From: Ramlibacter monticola | GTDB lineage: Bacteria; Pseudomonadota; Gammaproteobacteria; Burkholderiales; Burkholderiaceae_C | Length of the DNA stretch: 64,000 bases | Direction: 5' to 3' | Assembly (NCBI RefSeq): GCF_016722785.1 | Contig: NZ_JAEQNE010000006.1 | Coordinates: 124,001-188,000 of the forward strand | Translations under genes and position numbers: made by a program | The notes under the pieces: generated by a model | The model's input: the letters and a program-made list of their open reading frames with translations, nothing else | Database searches by the model: none | What the model was told of the DNA's origin: nothing | Shown: positions 17,143-25,089 of the stretch, in pieces | Layout of the letters: the number at the start of each line of letters is the position of its first letter | Numbering within the stretch: the first letter of the stretch is position 1

Positions 17143-17816
17143 ATCGGGACCTCCGCACCCCCGGTGTCGACACCCCGGAGGCGGAGGGCCCATCCCTGGC
17201 CGGTTCGCGCCACACCGAGGCGCTGGCGGCGCGCGGCAACCTGCGCAACTTCCGCCGCGGCATGCTGCTGATCCAGGAGGGCGACAGCGGCAGCACCCTC
17301 TACATCGTCCGTTCGGGCCGGCTGCGCGCCTTCGCCGCCGACCCCAAGGGCAAGGAGATCACCCTGGGCCTGTACGGGCCCGGCGAGTACGTGGGCGAGA
17401 TGTCGCTCGACGGCGGCCCCCGCTCGGCCAACGTCGAGACGCTGGAGGCCACCACCTGCGCGGTGATCCCGCGCGAGACCCTGCTGGCCTACATCGCGGA
17501 GGAGCCCGACTTCGCGCTGGAGATGATGGCGCGCCTGATCCGCCGCGCCCGGCTGGCCACCGAGAGCACGCGCAGCCTGGCGCTGATCGACGTCTACGGC
17601 CGCTTCAGGCGCCTGCTCGACCAGCTCTCGGAACCGCCGGCCGCCGACGGCACCCGCGTCCTGCACGAGCGCATCACGCACCAGCAGATCGCCAACCACC
17701 TCGCCTGCTCGCGCGAGATGGTGAGCCGCCTCATGAAGGACCTGGAGATGGGCGGCTACGTGACCAAGCGCGACGGCAGGATCGTGCTGGCGCGCGAACT
17801 GCCGGCGCGCTGGTAG
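17139..17816 (+). CDS. Crp/Fnr-family transcriptional regulator
   Basis: This 225-residue regulator has an N-terminal cyclic-nucleotide-binding-like domain (FRRGMLLIQEGDSGSTLYIV, GLYGPGEYVGEMSLDGGPRS) and a C-terminal winged helix with ITHQQIANHLACSREMVSRL. The conserved cNMP-binding Arg-Ser-Ala-like segment is present in PRSANVETLEA. No N-terminal Cys cluster of the FNR type is seen. The GTG start overlaps the stop of the upstream LuxR-type gene, so the pair forms a two-regulator unit. The signal and regulon are unknown. Confidence 0.9.
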   Translation: MNRDLRTPGVDTPEAEGPSLAGSRHTEALAARGNLRNFRRGMLLIQEGDSGSTLYIVRSGRLRAFAADPKGKEITLGLYGPGEYVGEMSLDGGPRSANVETLEATTCAVIPRETLLAYIAEEPDFALEMMARLIRRARLATESTRSLALIDVYGRFRRLLDQLSEPPAADGTRVLHERITHQQIANHLACSREMVSRLMKDLEMGGYVTKRDGRIVLARELPARW

Positions 17817-17826
17817 GCCCGCCCGC

Positions 17827-18438
17827 CTAACGCGGTCCGGCGCGCCGCGCGCGCAGCCACCACGCCGCCAGCAGCACGACCAGCGCCACGGTCAGCACGT
17901 CATCGGCCCGCTCGAAGGGCGCGCGCAGCATCTCCCAGCGCCACCCCAGGGTGCGCGCGGCGTAGAGGAAGAAGCCGATCTGGATCACCGCGGCCGCGCC
18001 ATTCCAGGCCAGGAAAGGCCGCCAGGGCATGCGCAGCGCCCCCGCGAGGAAGAAGAGCGTGCCCCGCTGGCCGGGCAGGAAGCGCGTCACGAAGGACAGC
18101 AGCCCGGCTTGGCGCCGCATGCCCTCCTCCAGTTCCGGCAGCCGTTGCGGCGGCACGAAGCGCGCGGCCCAGGGGCGGCGGATCCAGCGGGCGCCGTAGT
18201 GGTGTCCGGCCCAGACGCTGGTCACATCGCCGGCGAGCATGCCGGCCCAGGCGCTCGCCGCCATCGCCAGCGGGTGCAGGCCGCCCGGCTGCAGCGTGAG
18301 GCCCGCCGCAGCCAGCAGCACCAGGTCCTGCGCCCAGGGCGCCCCGATGCCCGCCACGGCGAGCAGCAGGAACAGCAGCCCGTACGCGGCGGCGCCGTGC
18401 TGCGCGCCCAGCAGGTCGATCACGAGTTGCTGGAACAC
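17827..18438 (-). CDS. DedA-family membrane protein
   Basis: This 203-residue polytopic protein has the DedA/SNARE-associated segments: LLAVAGIGAPWAQDLVLLAA, AGMLAGDVTSVWAGHHYG, and VTRFLPGQRGTLFFLAGALR with the conserved F/TRFxPGxR loop. DedA proteins are thought to flip undecaprenyl phosphate or phospholipids and to support envelope homeostasis. I use a GTG start (MFQQLVIDLL). It converges on the Crp-type gene with 10 bases between them. Confidence 0.85.
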   Translation of the reverse strand: MFQQLVIDLLGAQHGAAAYGLLFLLLAVAGIGAPWAQDLVLLAAAGLTLQPGGLHPLAMAASAWAGMLAGDVTSVWAGHHYGARWIRRPWAARFVPPQRLPELEEGMRRQAGLLSFVTRFLPGQRGTLFFLAGALRMPWRPFLAWNGAAAVIQIGFFLYAARTLGWRWEMLRAPFERADDVLTVALVVLLAAWWLRARRAGPR

Positions 18439-18560
18439 GTCACCGGACTGTTCTGGCGCGCGCGCCGGACAGGGAGGGCTTCATGCCCGCAATCTAGAGC
18501 GACTGGCGTGCCGCGTCCATCCATCCGGCCCGCTCCAGGGCGCGCTGGGCGACAACCGCC

Positions 18561-19172
18561 TCAACGCGACTCGGCGGAGCACCACTGCTGCTCGCACGGC
18601 ACGCCGTCCCCGTCGCCATCCATCTTCGTCCCGGGACAGTTGCGCAGGAAGAAGGTCGCTTCCGCGCAGGATGTCATCTGAGAGCACTGCGTCCTGCCAT
18701 CGCACCTGAACGGCGACGCCGACGCACGCTTCACATCCTGCAGGGGGCCCGCCGACCGCTCGGCGACGGCCTGTTCCGGTGCGGGGTGCCGAGCTGCCAG
18801 CACGCCGTACGCCCGGTAGGCCGACCAGGCCAGCACCCCGGTGATCACCATCATCACGAGCCCCTGCACGATGCCCGGGCCGTGATGCACGCCCGCGCCC
18901 TTGCGTGCGAGCGCGCGTTCGACGCGCTGAGCGTCGCGCAGGCGATCGGTCGCCAGGGCCGAGGCCTCGTCAGCCTGCCTTCGCACGTGAACGGCCTTCT
19001 TCCTGCCCTGGCGGTCCAGGGCCACCTCAAAGCTCAGGACCTCGTCCGGGCCGGGCCGCAGCATGGGCAGTGCCGAACCGTGCACGAAAATGTCGTCGCC
19101 ACCTGCCGTCGGACGGATGAATCCGAAGCCGCGCTGCTCGTTCCAGTCGTGCAGACGTCCCGCGAAGCGCAT
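18561..19172 (-). CDS. Cold-shock domain, membrane helix and Excalibur domain fusion
   Basis: This 203-residue protein starts with a cold-shock domain (residues 1-64) that has the RNA-binding motifs RGFGFIR (14-20) and DIFVH (27-31). A basic region follows, then a membrane helix near 101-125 (IVQGLVMMVITGVLAWSAYR). The C-terminus is an Excalibur calcium-binding module with paired Cys and DGDGDGVPCE (185-194). By topology, the nucleic-acid-binding half would face the cytoplasm and the Cys-rich half the periplasm. Its ATG overlaps the stop of the upstream aminotransferase by one base (TAATG). The function is unknown. Confidence 0.85.
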   Translation of the reverse strand: MRFAGRLHDWNEQRGFGFIRPTAGGDDIFVHGSALPMLRPGPDEVLSFEVALDRQGRKKAVHVRRQADEASALATDRLRDAQRVERALARKGAGVHHGPGIVQGLVMMVITGVLAWSAYRAYGVLAARHPAPEQAVAERSAGPLQDVKRASASPFRCDGRTQCSQMTSCAEATFFLRNCPGTKMDGDGDGVPCEQQWCSAESR

Positions 19173-20368
19173 TACAGCGCCCGGCCGAGGCGGCCGACGC
19201 CTTCCCTGATCTTGTCCACGTCCGCCGTCGCGAAACTCAGTCGCAGCGTCGCCAGGTCCGGGTCCTTGGCGAAGAAGGGCGCGCCGGGCACGAAGGCCAC
19301 GCCCTGCTCGATCGCGCGCCTGGCGAACTCGCCCGCGTGCGTCGGCTTGCCGCCCCGGCCGCTCAGGCGGGCCCAGAAGAACAGGCCGCCCTTCGGCTCG
19401 GTGAACTCGATCGCCTCGCCCAGTTCGCGCTTCAGCGCTTCGGCCATGCCGTGGGAGCGCTCCGCGTATTTCTGGCGCACGTTGCGCAGCGTCGCCGGCA
19501 TGCGGCCGCTCTTCAGGTACTGCGCCGCGGTCGCCTGGGCGAAGGTGCTGGTGTGCGCGTCGCTGAACTGCTTGCACATGGTGGCCTTGGCGAGCAGTTC
19601 CGGCTGCGCGACGAGCCAGCCCACGCGCAGGCCCGGGCTCAGCACCTTGCTCATGCTGCCGCAGTGGGCGATCCACTCGCGGCTGCCCGGCACCTCGCTG
19701 GCCAGCGCCAGCAGGCTGGGAGGCGGCGCCTCGCCGAAGTACAGGTCGCCATAGGGATCGTCCTCCACGACCAGCACCTGGTACTTCACCGCCAGTTCCA
19801 GGATGCGGCGACGGCGTTCCAGCGACAGCAGGGCGCCGCTCGGATTGCCGAAGGTGGGGATCAGGTAGACGAACTTCGGCCGGTGTTCGACGATCAACTG
19901 CTCCAGCCGGTCCACCTGCACGCCCTGCGCGTCGATGGGGGCGCTCTGGATGTCGGCGCCATAGAGGCGGAAGCACTGGATCGTGGCCAGGAAGGTCGGG
20001 CCCTCGACGATCACCTTGTCCCCGGGGCTGATCATGGTCTTGCCGATCAGGTCCAGCGCCTGCTGGCTGCCGGTGGTCACGATCAGCTGGTTCGGCTCCA
20101 TGTCGGCCACGCCCTTGCTGCGCTCGAAGGCGGCGAGCTGTGCGCGCAGCGGCTCGTAGCCCTCGGTCGCGCCGTACTGGAGCGCGCCCCCCGGCTCCTC
20201 CGCCAGCGCCTTCTGGGAGGCCTCGCGCAGGCCCTCCACATCGAACATGGCGCTGTCGGGGAAGCCACCGGCGAAGCTGATGATGCCGGGCTTGCCGAGC
20301 AGCTTGAACAGCTCGCGGATGGCGGAGGTCTCGACGTTGTCGAGGCGGGTGGCGAATTGCAGGGGCAT
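19172..20368 (-). CDS. PLP-dependent aminotransferase (class I, LysN/MocR-aminotransferase-like)
   Basis: This 398-residue fold-type I aminotransferase shows SFAGGFPDSAMF near the N-terminus, TTGSQQALDLIGK (cofactor phosphate region), VEDDPYGDLYF, and the pyridoxal-phosphate-binding Lys in GSMSKVLSPGLRVGW. The pattern fits 2-aminoadipate or multi-substrate amino acid aminotransferases; no helix-turn-helix domain is attached, so it is not a MocR regulator. The substrate is not resolvable by eye. It is transcribed leftward and is followed by the cold-shock/Excalibur gene. Confidence 0.9.
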   Translation of the reverse strand: MPLQFATRLDNVETSAIRELFKLLGKPGIISFAGGFPDSAMFDVEGLREASQKALAEEPGGALQYGATEGYEPLRAQLAAFERSKGVADMEPNQLIVTTGSQQALDLIGKTMISPGDKVIVEGPTFLATIQCFRLYGADIQSAPIDAQGVQVDRLEQLIVEHRPKFVYLIPTFGNPSGALLSLERRRRILELAVKYQVLVVEDDPYGDLYFGEAPPPSLLALASEVPGSREWIAHCGSMSKVLSPGLRVGWLVAQPELLAKATMCKQFSDAHTSTFAQATAAQYLKSGRMPATLRNVRQKYAERSHGMAEALKRELGEAIEFTEPKGGLFFWARLSGRGGKPTHAGEFARRAIEQGVAFVPGAPFFAKDPDLATLRLSFATADVDKIREGVGRLGRAL

Positions 20369-20413
20369 GGTGGGGGGGTACGGGAAGGGTCCTGGCCCTA
20401 TTCTCGCCCAACG

Positions 20414-22267
20414 CTAGTGGCAGGCCGCCCGGACCCGTTCGAGGGCCTGCTCCACATGCCGCGTCAGGCGGGACGAACCGAAGGCGGTCAGGACGATGCC
20501 GTGCGTGGCGCGCGTCATCGCGACATAGAGCAGCCGCAACTCCTCCACGCGGTTCGCCTCCGATTCGTCGATCCGGTCGAGGCCGACCAGCATCACGCAT
20601 GGGAACTCCAGCCCCTTGCTGCCGTGGAAGGTGCCCAGCGTGACGACCGCGCCGTCCGTGTCGCGGCGCCATTCCCCCTTGGGCGCCGTACAGGGCACGC
20701 CCGCCGTTTCGAGCGCCGCGCGGATCCCCTCCAGGGACTTCCAGTAGCGCGCGAGCACCGCGATGTCCTGCGGCTTGCGCCCCTGCGCGAGCCACTCCGC
20801 AACCTGCCGCGCGACGGCGGCCGCCTCCTGCCGCCCGCTGTCGAAGCGCAGGAACACCGGCACCGGCCCGCTGCGACCGGCGGACTGCGGCACCACCAGC
20901 GGCAGTTCCTCCTCGGCCCGCGGCCGGCCTTCCCGCAGGATGCCTTCCGCGCACTCCATGGCCAGCGCGAGCACCTCCGTCGTGTTGCGATAGTTGACGC
21001 GCAGGATGTCCGTGCGTCCCTTGGCCTCGATGCCGAGACTGGCGAAGTTGAACTTCCGGCGCTTCTTCTGGTAGATGGACTGCGCGTCGTCGTAAAGCAC
21101 CAGCAGGGACTTTGTCGCGGGGTCCACCATCTGCACCGCCGCGGCGAGCCACTCGTCCGCGAGATCGTGGGCCTCGTCGATCAGGAGGGCGGTGTACTGG
21201 CCCTTCGGGACGCGCGACGCGGTGATCCCCTCGCACGCCAGCCGCGCGAAGGCGTCGTAGTCCTCGCCGGTCAGCTTGCCGGTGCGAACGGGCCCCAGCT
21301 GGTAGGTGCGGATCAGGTCCATCGCCCAACCGTGGAAGGTGCTCACCTGCACGGCCCGCCCCACGCCCTTGAGCCGCAGCATGGTTCCGATGCGGGTGGC
21401 GAGATCGCGGTTGAAGCAGAGCACGAGGATCGGCTTGTCCGGCCTCGCGGCCGCGGCGAGCTGCACGGCGCGGAAGACCAGGATCATGGTCTTGCCCGAG
21501 CCGGCCGGGCCATGGATCACGCGGTGCCCCTCGCCGAGATTGCGCGCGATCGCCTCCTGGTGCAGGTCCATGACCTGCAGCACGTCCTGCACCACCAGCC
21601 TGGCCGGCGAGCTTTCCGGCCACAGGGCCTGCTGCGAACCGATGCGCAGCTCGGGAAACAGCAGGCCGCGCACGATGTTCATCTGCGGCAGCGACAGCGG
21701 GTGCTGCCACTGCACGTTGAACATGCCCCAGAGCCTCTCCTGGAAGACCATGGGCTCCACGTCGTCCGCGAGGTCGTCCCACAGCAGCACCTTGTGCGGC
21801 TCGAACACGGTCGCGAAGCTGGCGTCGCCTTCGACCTCCTTGCGCCGGACGCCGTTCATGACGGCGCCCCAGCCCCAGGGGAGGAGCAGCTTGCCGCGGT
21901 ATCGGCCCTCCGGGTGCAGCAGTTCCGGGAACTTCTGCAACTGGTGCGTCAGGTCCAGGACGTAACCGCGCGCCTGCGCGAGCGGATGGTCGGTGCTTAC
22001 CAGCCCGGCCTCGGTCTGGAGCAGGACCTGCATGGGATTCGCGTCGGCGATCGTGCCCCGCTTCCAGTCCTTCACTTCCAGCACCAGCAGCCCGCGGCTC
22101 GGGTGCAGCAGCACGACGTCCGGCTCGCGGCCGGAGCCCATGATGGGGATGTTGTGCCAGACGGTGTAGTCGTCTTCCAGCTTGCGCGCCAGCGCCTCCA
22201 GCAGGCGCTTCTCACCGCCCCTGGCGCGCTCGATGACCTTCGTCTTGCCCTGAGGAAAAATCGCCAC
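20414..22267 (-). CDS. NERD nuclease-UvrD-like helicase fusion
   Basis: This 617-residue protein combines an N-terminal NERD nuclease-like domain with a superfamily 1 helicase. The nuclease motif is visible as Asp50 (REPDVVLL) and Glu64-x-Lys66 (VLEVKDWKRG). The helicase has Walker A GPAGSGKT (253-260), Walker B LLIDEAHD (361-368), the HGSKGLEF motif and MTRATHG. A similar nuclease-helicase combination occurs in phage-resistance proteins such as Nhi, and in general DNA repair. The GTG start has a GGAGG site eight bases upstream. It is bordered by unrelated genes, so defence is possible but unsupported by context. Confidence 0.88.
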   Translation of the reverse strand: MAIFPQGKTKVIERARGGEKRLLEALARKLEDDYTVWHNIPIMGSGREPDVVLLHPSRGLLVLEVKDWKRGTIADANPMQVLLQTEAGLVSTDHPLAQARGYVLDLTHQLQKFPELLHPEGRYRGKLLLPWGWGAVMNGVRRKEVEGDASFATVFEPHKVLLWDDLADDVEPMVFQERLWGMFNVQWQHPLSLPQMNIVRGLLFPELRIGSQQALWPESSPARLVVQDVLQVMDLHQEAIARNLGEGHRVIHGPAGSGKTMILVFRAVQLAAAARPDKPILVLCFNRDLATRIGTMLRLKGVGRAVQVSTFHGWAMDLIRTYQLGPVRTGKLTGEDYDAFARLACEGITASRVPKGQYTALLIDEAHDLADEWLAAAVQMVDPATKSLLVLYDDAQSIYQKKRRKFNFASLGIEAKGRTDILRVNYRNTTEVLALAMECAEGILREGRPRAEEELPLVVPQSAGRSGPVPVFLRFDSGRQEAAAVARQVAEWLAQGRKPQDIAVLARYWKSLEGIRAALETAGVPCTAPKGEWRRDTDGAVVTLGTFHGSKGLEFPCVMLVGLDRIDESEANRVEELRLLYVAMTRATHGIVLTAFGSSRLTRHVEQALERVRAACH

Positions 22268-22303
22268 CCCGAGAGTCCTCCGGGGGCGAGTCTAGCGTCC
22301 GGC

Positions 22304-22957
22304 TCAGCGCGGCTTGTCCCGGGGAGTTCCCTCGTGCGCCGCCGCGATGTCCGGCGAGGCGATCGGCTTGTCCTCGTCGACCACCTTCAGCTCGCGCTGC
22401 TCGCCCCAGCCCTGCGAGGCGATGGCACGCTCCTCGGTCGGCTCGGCGGTCCGCTCCGGCGGGAAGAACTGGCCCTCGCGCCGCGCATCCGTGTCGCTGC
22501 TCGCGCCCATGTCCGAGCGCGCCGTGCCGAAGCGCTCCTCCGGGCTGCCGCCACGGTGCTCCGCCACGACGTCGCGCAGCGGCCGTTCGCCCGCGCGGTG
22601 CACCAGGCTGAAGTCGGAGGGGTTGAGCCCGTGCAGCACGTCCTGCGCGCGCTGCGCCTCTTCTTCGTCGCGGCCCTCGACCAGCACGACGTAGAGGCCT
22701 TCCTCCACGGCGCGGCTGTAGGTGTCCGCGTGCGGCGCGTGCCGGCCCGCGCCGAACAGGCGCTCGAAGAAGGAGAACTTGCCGACCACGTCGTGGTCGC
22801 GCCGCTGCGCGCCCGCATCGGGCTCCGCCATGGGCGTGCCGTCCGCGTGGCGGTGTTCGACGTGGACTTCGCGCCGGTCGAAGCCCGCCTGCACCAGGCG
22901 CTCGGCGGCTTGTTCGGCCGCGGCGCGGTCCTCGAATGTACAGATGGCCGTATGCAT
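22304..22957 (-). CDS. YflT-like stress protein, paralogue 1
   Basis: This 217-residue protein begins MHTAICTFEDRAAAEQAAER, a ferredoxin-like small fold of the general-stress YflT type, with the second half of the module near YVVLVEGRDEEEAQRAQDVL. The last 100 residues are charged and poorly structured, with VHRAGERPLRDVV and many Glu, Arg and Ser. A perfect AGGAGG site precedes the ATG. It is the leftward neighbour and paralogue of the next gene; the two share the N-terminus, the RPGQRPLRDIV-like segment and a disordered tail. Its function is unknown. Confidence 0.75.
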   Translation of the reverse strand: MHTAICTFEDRAAAEQAAERLVQAGFDRREVHVEHRHADGTPMAEPDAGAQRRDHDVVGKFSFFERLFGAGRHAPHADTYSRAVEEGLYVVLVEGRDEEEAQRAQDVLHGLNPSDFSLVHRAGERPLRDVVAEHRGGSPEERFGTARSDMGASSDTDARREGQFFPPERTAEPTEERAIASQGWGEQRELKVVDEDKPIASPDIAAAHEGTPRDKPR

Positions 22958-23006
22958 GGGGTACCTCCTGTGGTGGCGCCGGGTTCATGCTCGCGCCGCG
23001 ACGGAT

Positions 23007-23023
23007 GCCGGGTCAAGCCCGGC
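23007..23023. repeat. Short palindromic repeat between the YflT-like genes
   Basis: GCCGGG, loop TCAAG, CCCGGC forms a perfect 6-bp hairpin. Sequences of the form gatgCCGGGTCAAGCCCGGC occur commonly as dispersed palindromes in proteobacterial genomes. It lies between two paralogous genes and may act as a weak transcription attenuator. Confidence 0.5.
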
Positions 23024-23037
23024 GTGACCGGTGGAGA

Positions 23038-23664
23038 TCAGCCGTTCGGCTTGTCCTTGCCCTTGTCCGCGTAGCGCAGGCCGGGGGCGCGCTCCAGGTC
23101 CGGGTCGCGCGGCTCGGGGCCGGTCGTGGGCGTCATGCCGTGCGAGGCCATGGCGCGCTCGCTCTCCATGTCGGACGACGTGGCGTTGTCGGTCCAGTTC
23201 TCGGAGGGCTCGCGGCTGCGCTCGACCATGCCGGCGTTCTCCTGCCGCATCCCCACGATGTCGCGCAGCGGCCGCTGCCCGGGGCGATGGACGACGTCGA
23301 GGTCGCCGGCCTGCATGCCCTGCAGCACCGTGCGGGCGCGCTCGGCGTCGGCCGTGTCGTGCGCGTCGACGACCACCACATAGCTGCCGCGTTCCACGTG
23401 CTGCGCATAAGTGTCGACCGGGCCGGCGCCGTCGTCGCGGCCGAACAGGCGGGCGAAGAATTGGCCGAAGGAGGCCAGCACGCCGCGGTCGACGGCGATC
23501 TCGCGCTCCATCCCGTCCCAGCGGTCGTTGGCGTCGGGGTGCTCGCCGTGAAGGTCCTTGTGCTCGATGTGCACGTCGTGGCGCTCGAAGCCGGAGCGCA
23601 CCAGGCTGTCGGCGGCCTGCTCGGCCCGTTGGCGATCCTCGAAGGCGCAGATGGCGGTATGCAT
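23038..23664 (-). CDS. YflT-like stress protein, paralogue 2
   Basis: This 208-residue protein is paralogous to its leftward neighbour: MHTAICAFEDRQRAEQAADS at the start, LFGRDDGAGPVDTYAQHVER, then YVVVVDAHDTADAERARTVL and VVHRPGQRPLRDIVGMR. The first 110 residues form the YflT-like domain and the rest is hydrophilic tail ending in DLERAPGLRYADKGKDKP. The ATG is preceded by AGGGGAAA. The two copies point to a local duplication. A role in stress response is inferred only from the domain. Confidence 0.75.
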   Translation of the reverse strand: MHTAICAFEDRQRAEQAADSLVRSGFERHDVHIEHKDLHGEHPDANDRWDGMEREIAVDRGVLASFGQFFARLFGRDDGAGPVDTYAQHVERGSYVVVVDAHDTADAERARTVLQGMQAGDLDVVHRPGQRPLRDIVGMRQENAGMVERSREPSENWTDNATSSDMESERAMASHGMTPTTGPEPRDPDLERAPGLRYADKGKDKPNG

Positions 23665-23817
23665 AGGCGTGTTTCCCCTTTTCGCTGTCACCCTCCTGTG
23701 TAGGCCCCCCGCCGTGCTTCGCGTGTCGTCCGGCCGAGGTCGGCGGGGTAGGCCCGGGACTACCCTGTAGCCGTGGTCCGCAGCCACGCGCATGCTCTGC
23801 CGCTCGGGAGAACCACG

Positions 23818-24555
23818 ATGATCGAAAAACACCTGGACATCCCCACCGCCGACGGCGCCATGAACAGCTTCGTGGTCCACCCGGAAGAAGGCGGGCCGCA
23901 CCCCGTCGTGCTCTTCTACATGGACGCCCCCGGCAAGCGCGAGGAACTGCACGACATGGCGCGGCGCCTGGCCAGCGTCGGCTACTACGTCGTCCTGCCC
24001 AACCTCTACTACCGGCGCACCCGCGAGTTCGAATTGAAGGAGCGCACGCCGGAAGCCATGAAGCCGATGTTCGAGCTGATGGACAGCCTGAGCAACGCGA
24101 TGACCGTGCGCGACACCGACGGCCTGCTGGAGTTCGTCGACGCGCAGCCCGAAGCGGACGCGAAGCGCGTCGGCGCCGTGGGCTACTGCATGAGCGGCCC
24201 CTTCGTGTTCGCGGCAGCCGCCGCATTTCCGGAGCGCATCGCCGCGATCGCCTCCATCCACGGCGCGCGCATGGTGACCGAACGCGACGACTCGCCGCAC
24301 CGGATGGCCCCGCGCATCCGCTGCGAGACCTACGTGGCCTGCGCGGAGACGGACATCTGGGCGCCGCCCGAGGCTATCGCCACGCTGCAGTCCGCGCTGG
24401 AAGCGGCCGGCACGCCGCATCGCATCGAGTGGTATCCCGGCGCGCAGCACGGCTTCGTGTTCCCCAAGCGAGCCGGCATCTACCACCAGCCCTCCGCGGA
24501 GCGCCACTGGGAACGCCTGTTCGCCTTGTTCCGGCGCACGCTGCGCCGGTCCTGA
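23818..24555 (+). CDS. Dienelactone hydrolase family protein
   Basis: This 245-residue cytosolic hydrolase has the dienelactone hydrolase layout: VVLFYMDAPGKR, VVLPNLYYR, the nucleophile elbow VGYCMSGPFVF with Cys in place of Ser, an acid in CAETDIWAPPE and the His in PGAQHGFVF. The Cys-His-Asp triad is intact. Dienelactone hydrolases act in chlorocatechol breakdown, but this family has many members of unknown substrate and no catechol genes are near. I start it at the Met after GGGAG; an upstream Met would extend it by 15 residues. Confidence 0.9.
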   Translation: MIEKHLDIPTADGAMNSFVVHPEEGGPHPVVLFYMDAPGKREELHDMARRLASVGYYVVLPNLYYRRTREFELKERTPEAMKPMFELMDSLSNAMTVRDTDGLLEFVDAQPEADAKRVGAVGYCMSGPFVFAAAAAFPERIAAIASIHGARMVTERDDSPHRMAPRIRCETYVACAETDIWAPPEAIATLQSALEAAGTPHRIEWYPGAQHGFVFPKRAGIYHQPSAERHWERLFALFRRTLRRS

Positions 24556-24678
24556 GGGAGCGTCCCCGGCCGCCTGGATTCGCCGGAATCCAAGCGATTT
24601 CATCTGCTTACACCGCGCCCTTGCCCAAGCGGCATCTGCGGTCGAAACGCGCTCGCCATACGGCTCGCGGACGGATGC

Positions 24679-24707
24679 ACCTTCGCCCCTCCGGGAGGAA
24701 CGAAGGT
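24679..24707. repeat. Hairpin in gene-free leader
   Basis: Perfect 7-bp arms ACCTTCG and CGAAGGT enclose an inner CCTC/GAGG stem. It lies about 120 bases after the dienelactone hydrolase stop. There is no good T-run, so it is a weak terminator candidate at best. Confidence 0.45.
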
Positions 24708-24717
24708 TCCCCCTCGT

Positions 24718-24734
24718 CTTAAGGCGCCCTTAAG
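24718..24734. promoter_or_regulatory. Perfect inverted repeat, possible operator
   Basis: CTTAAGG, spacer CGC, CCTTAAG is a perfect 17-base dyad. Its compact symmetry resembles a dimeric regulator site. No partner regulator is identified. Confidence 0.4.
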
Positions 24735-24835
24735 CCAAGTCGCCCGCGAGTTCGGCCAAAGACAATGAAATACGGCCTAAAGGCGACGATCTAGCCATCA
24801 ATTGCACCTATCTTCACCCAATTTCGGGCTGAAAT

Positions 24836-24849
24836 CCCCGTCCACGGGG
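24836..24849. repeat. Short perfect inverted repeat
   Basis: CCCCGT-CC-ACGGGG is a perfect 6-bp dyad with a 2-base loop in the same gene-free leader, about 240 bases before the secreted-protein start. Confidence 0.35.
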
Positions 24850-25089
24850 CGAACTAAGGTGCCGAATCCCCAGAACTTTCGTGCTCGTTCGCCGGCCGCG
24901 GGAATCGCCGTACAGAGGGATGAGAAGCGTTTCAAGGCGTCCCTGTATGTAAGTAAAACGTCGTCGTTTTCGGGCACAACCCATGCTCAGTCATCTCGGG
25001 ACTGAGGATTTGGAAGCCCCACAGAGCAGTCCGGGGAAGCGATCCCAGCCCATTCAGGCGAGGACCCACTTTTCCCCATACGAGGCTCT

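Larger units (their letters stand above)
24556..25089. other. 534-base gene-free leader, rich in inverted repeats
   Basis: No credible gene is present. The stretch is lower in GC than its neighbours and holds at least three perfect inverted repeats: ACCTTCG...CGAAGGT (24679-24707, with an inner CCTC/GAGG stem), CTTAAGG-CGC-CCTTAAG (24718-24734) and CCCCGT-CC-ACGGGG (24836-24849). It precedes a large secreted-protein gene and may contain its promoter and a structured 5' leader, but no canonical sigma-70 promoter stands out. Confidence 0.6.

Noticed and set aside
23007..23023. Rho-independent terminator
   Set aside because: The stem is perfect but no T-run follows, so it is kept only as a dispersed palindrome.
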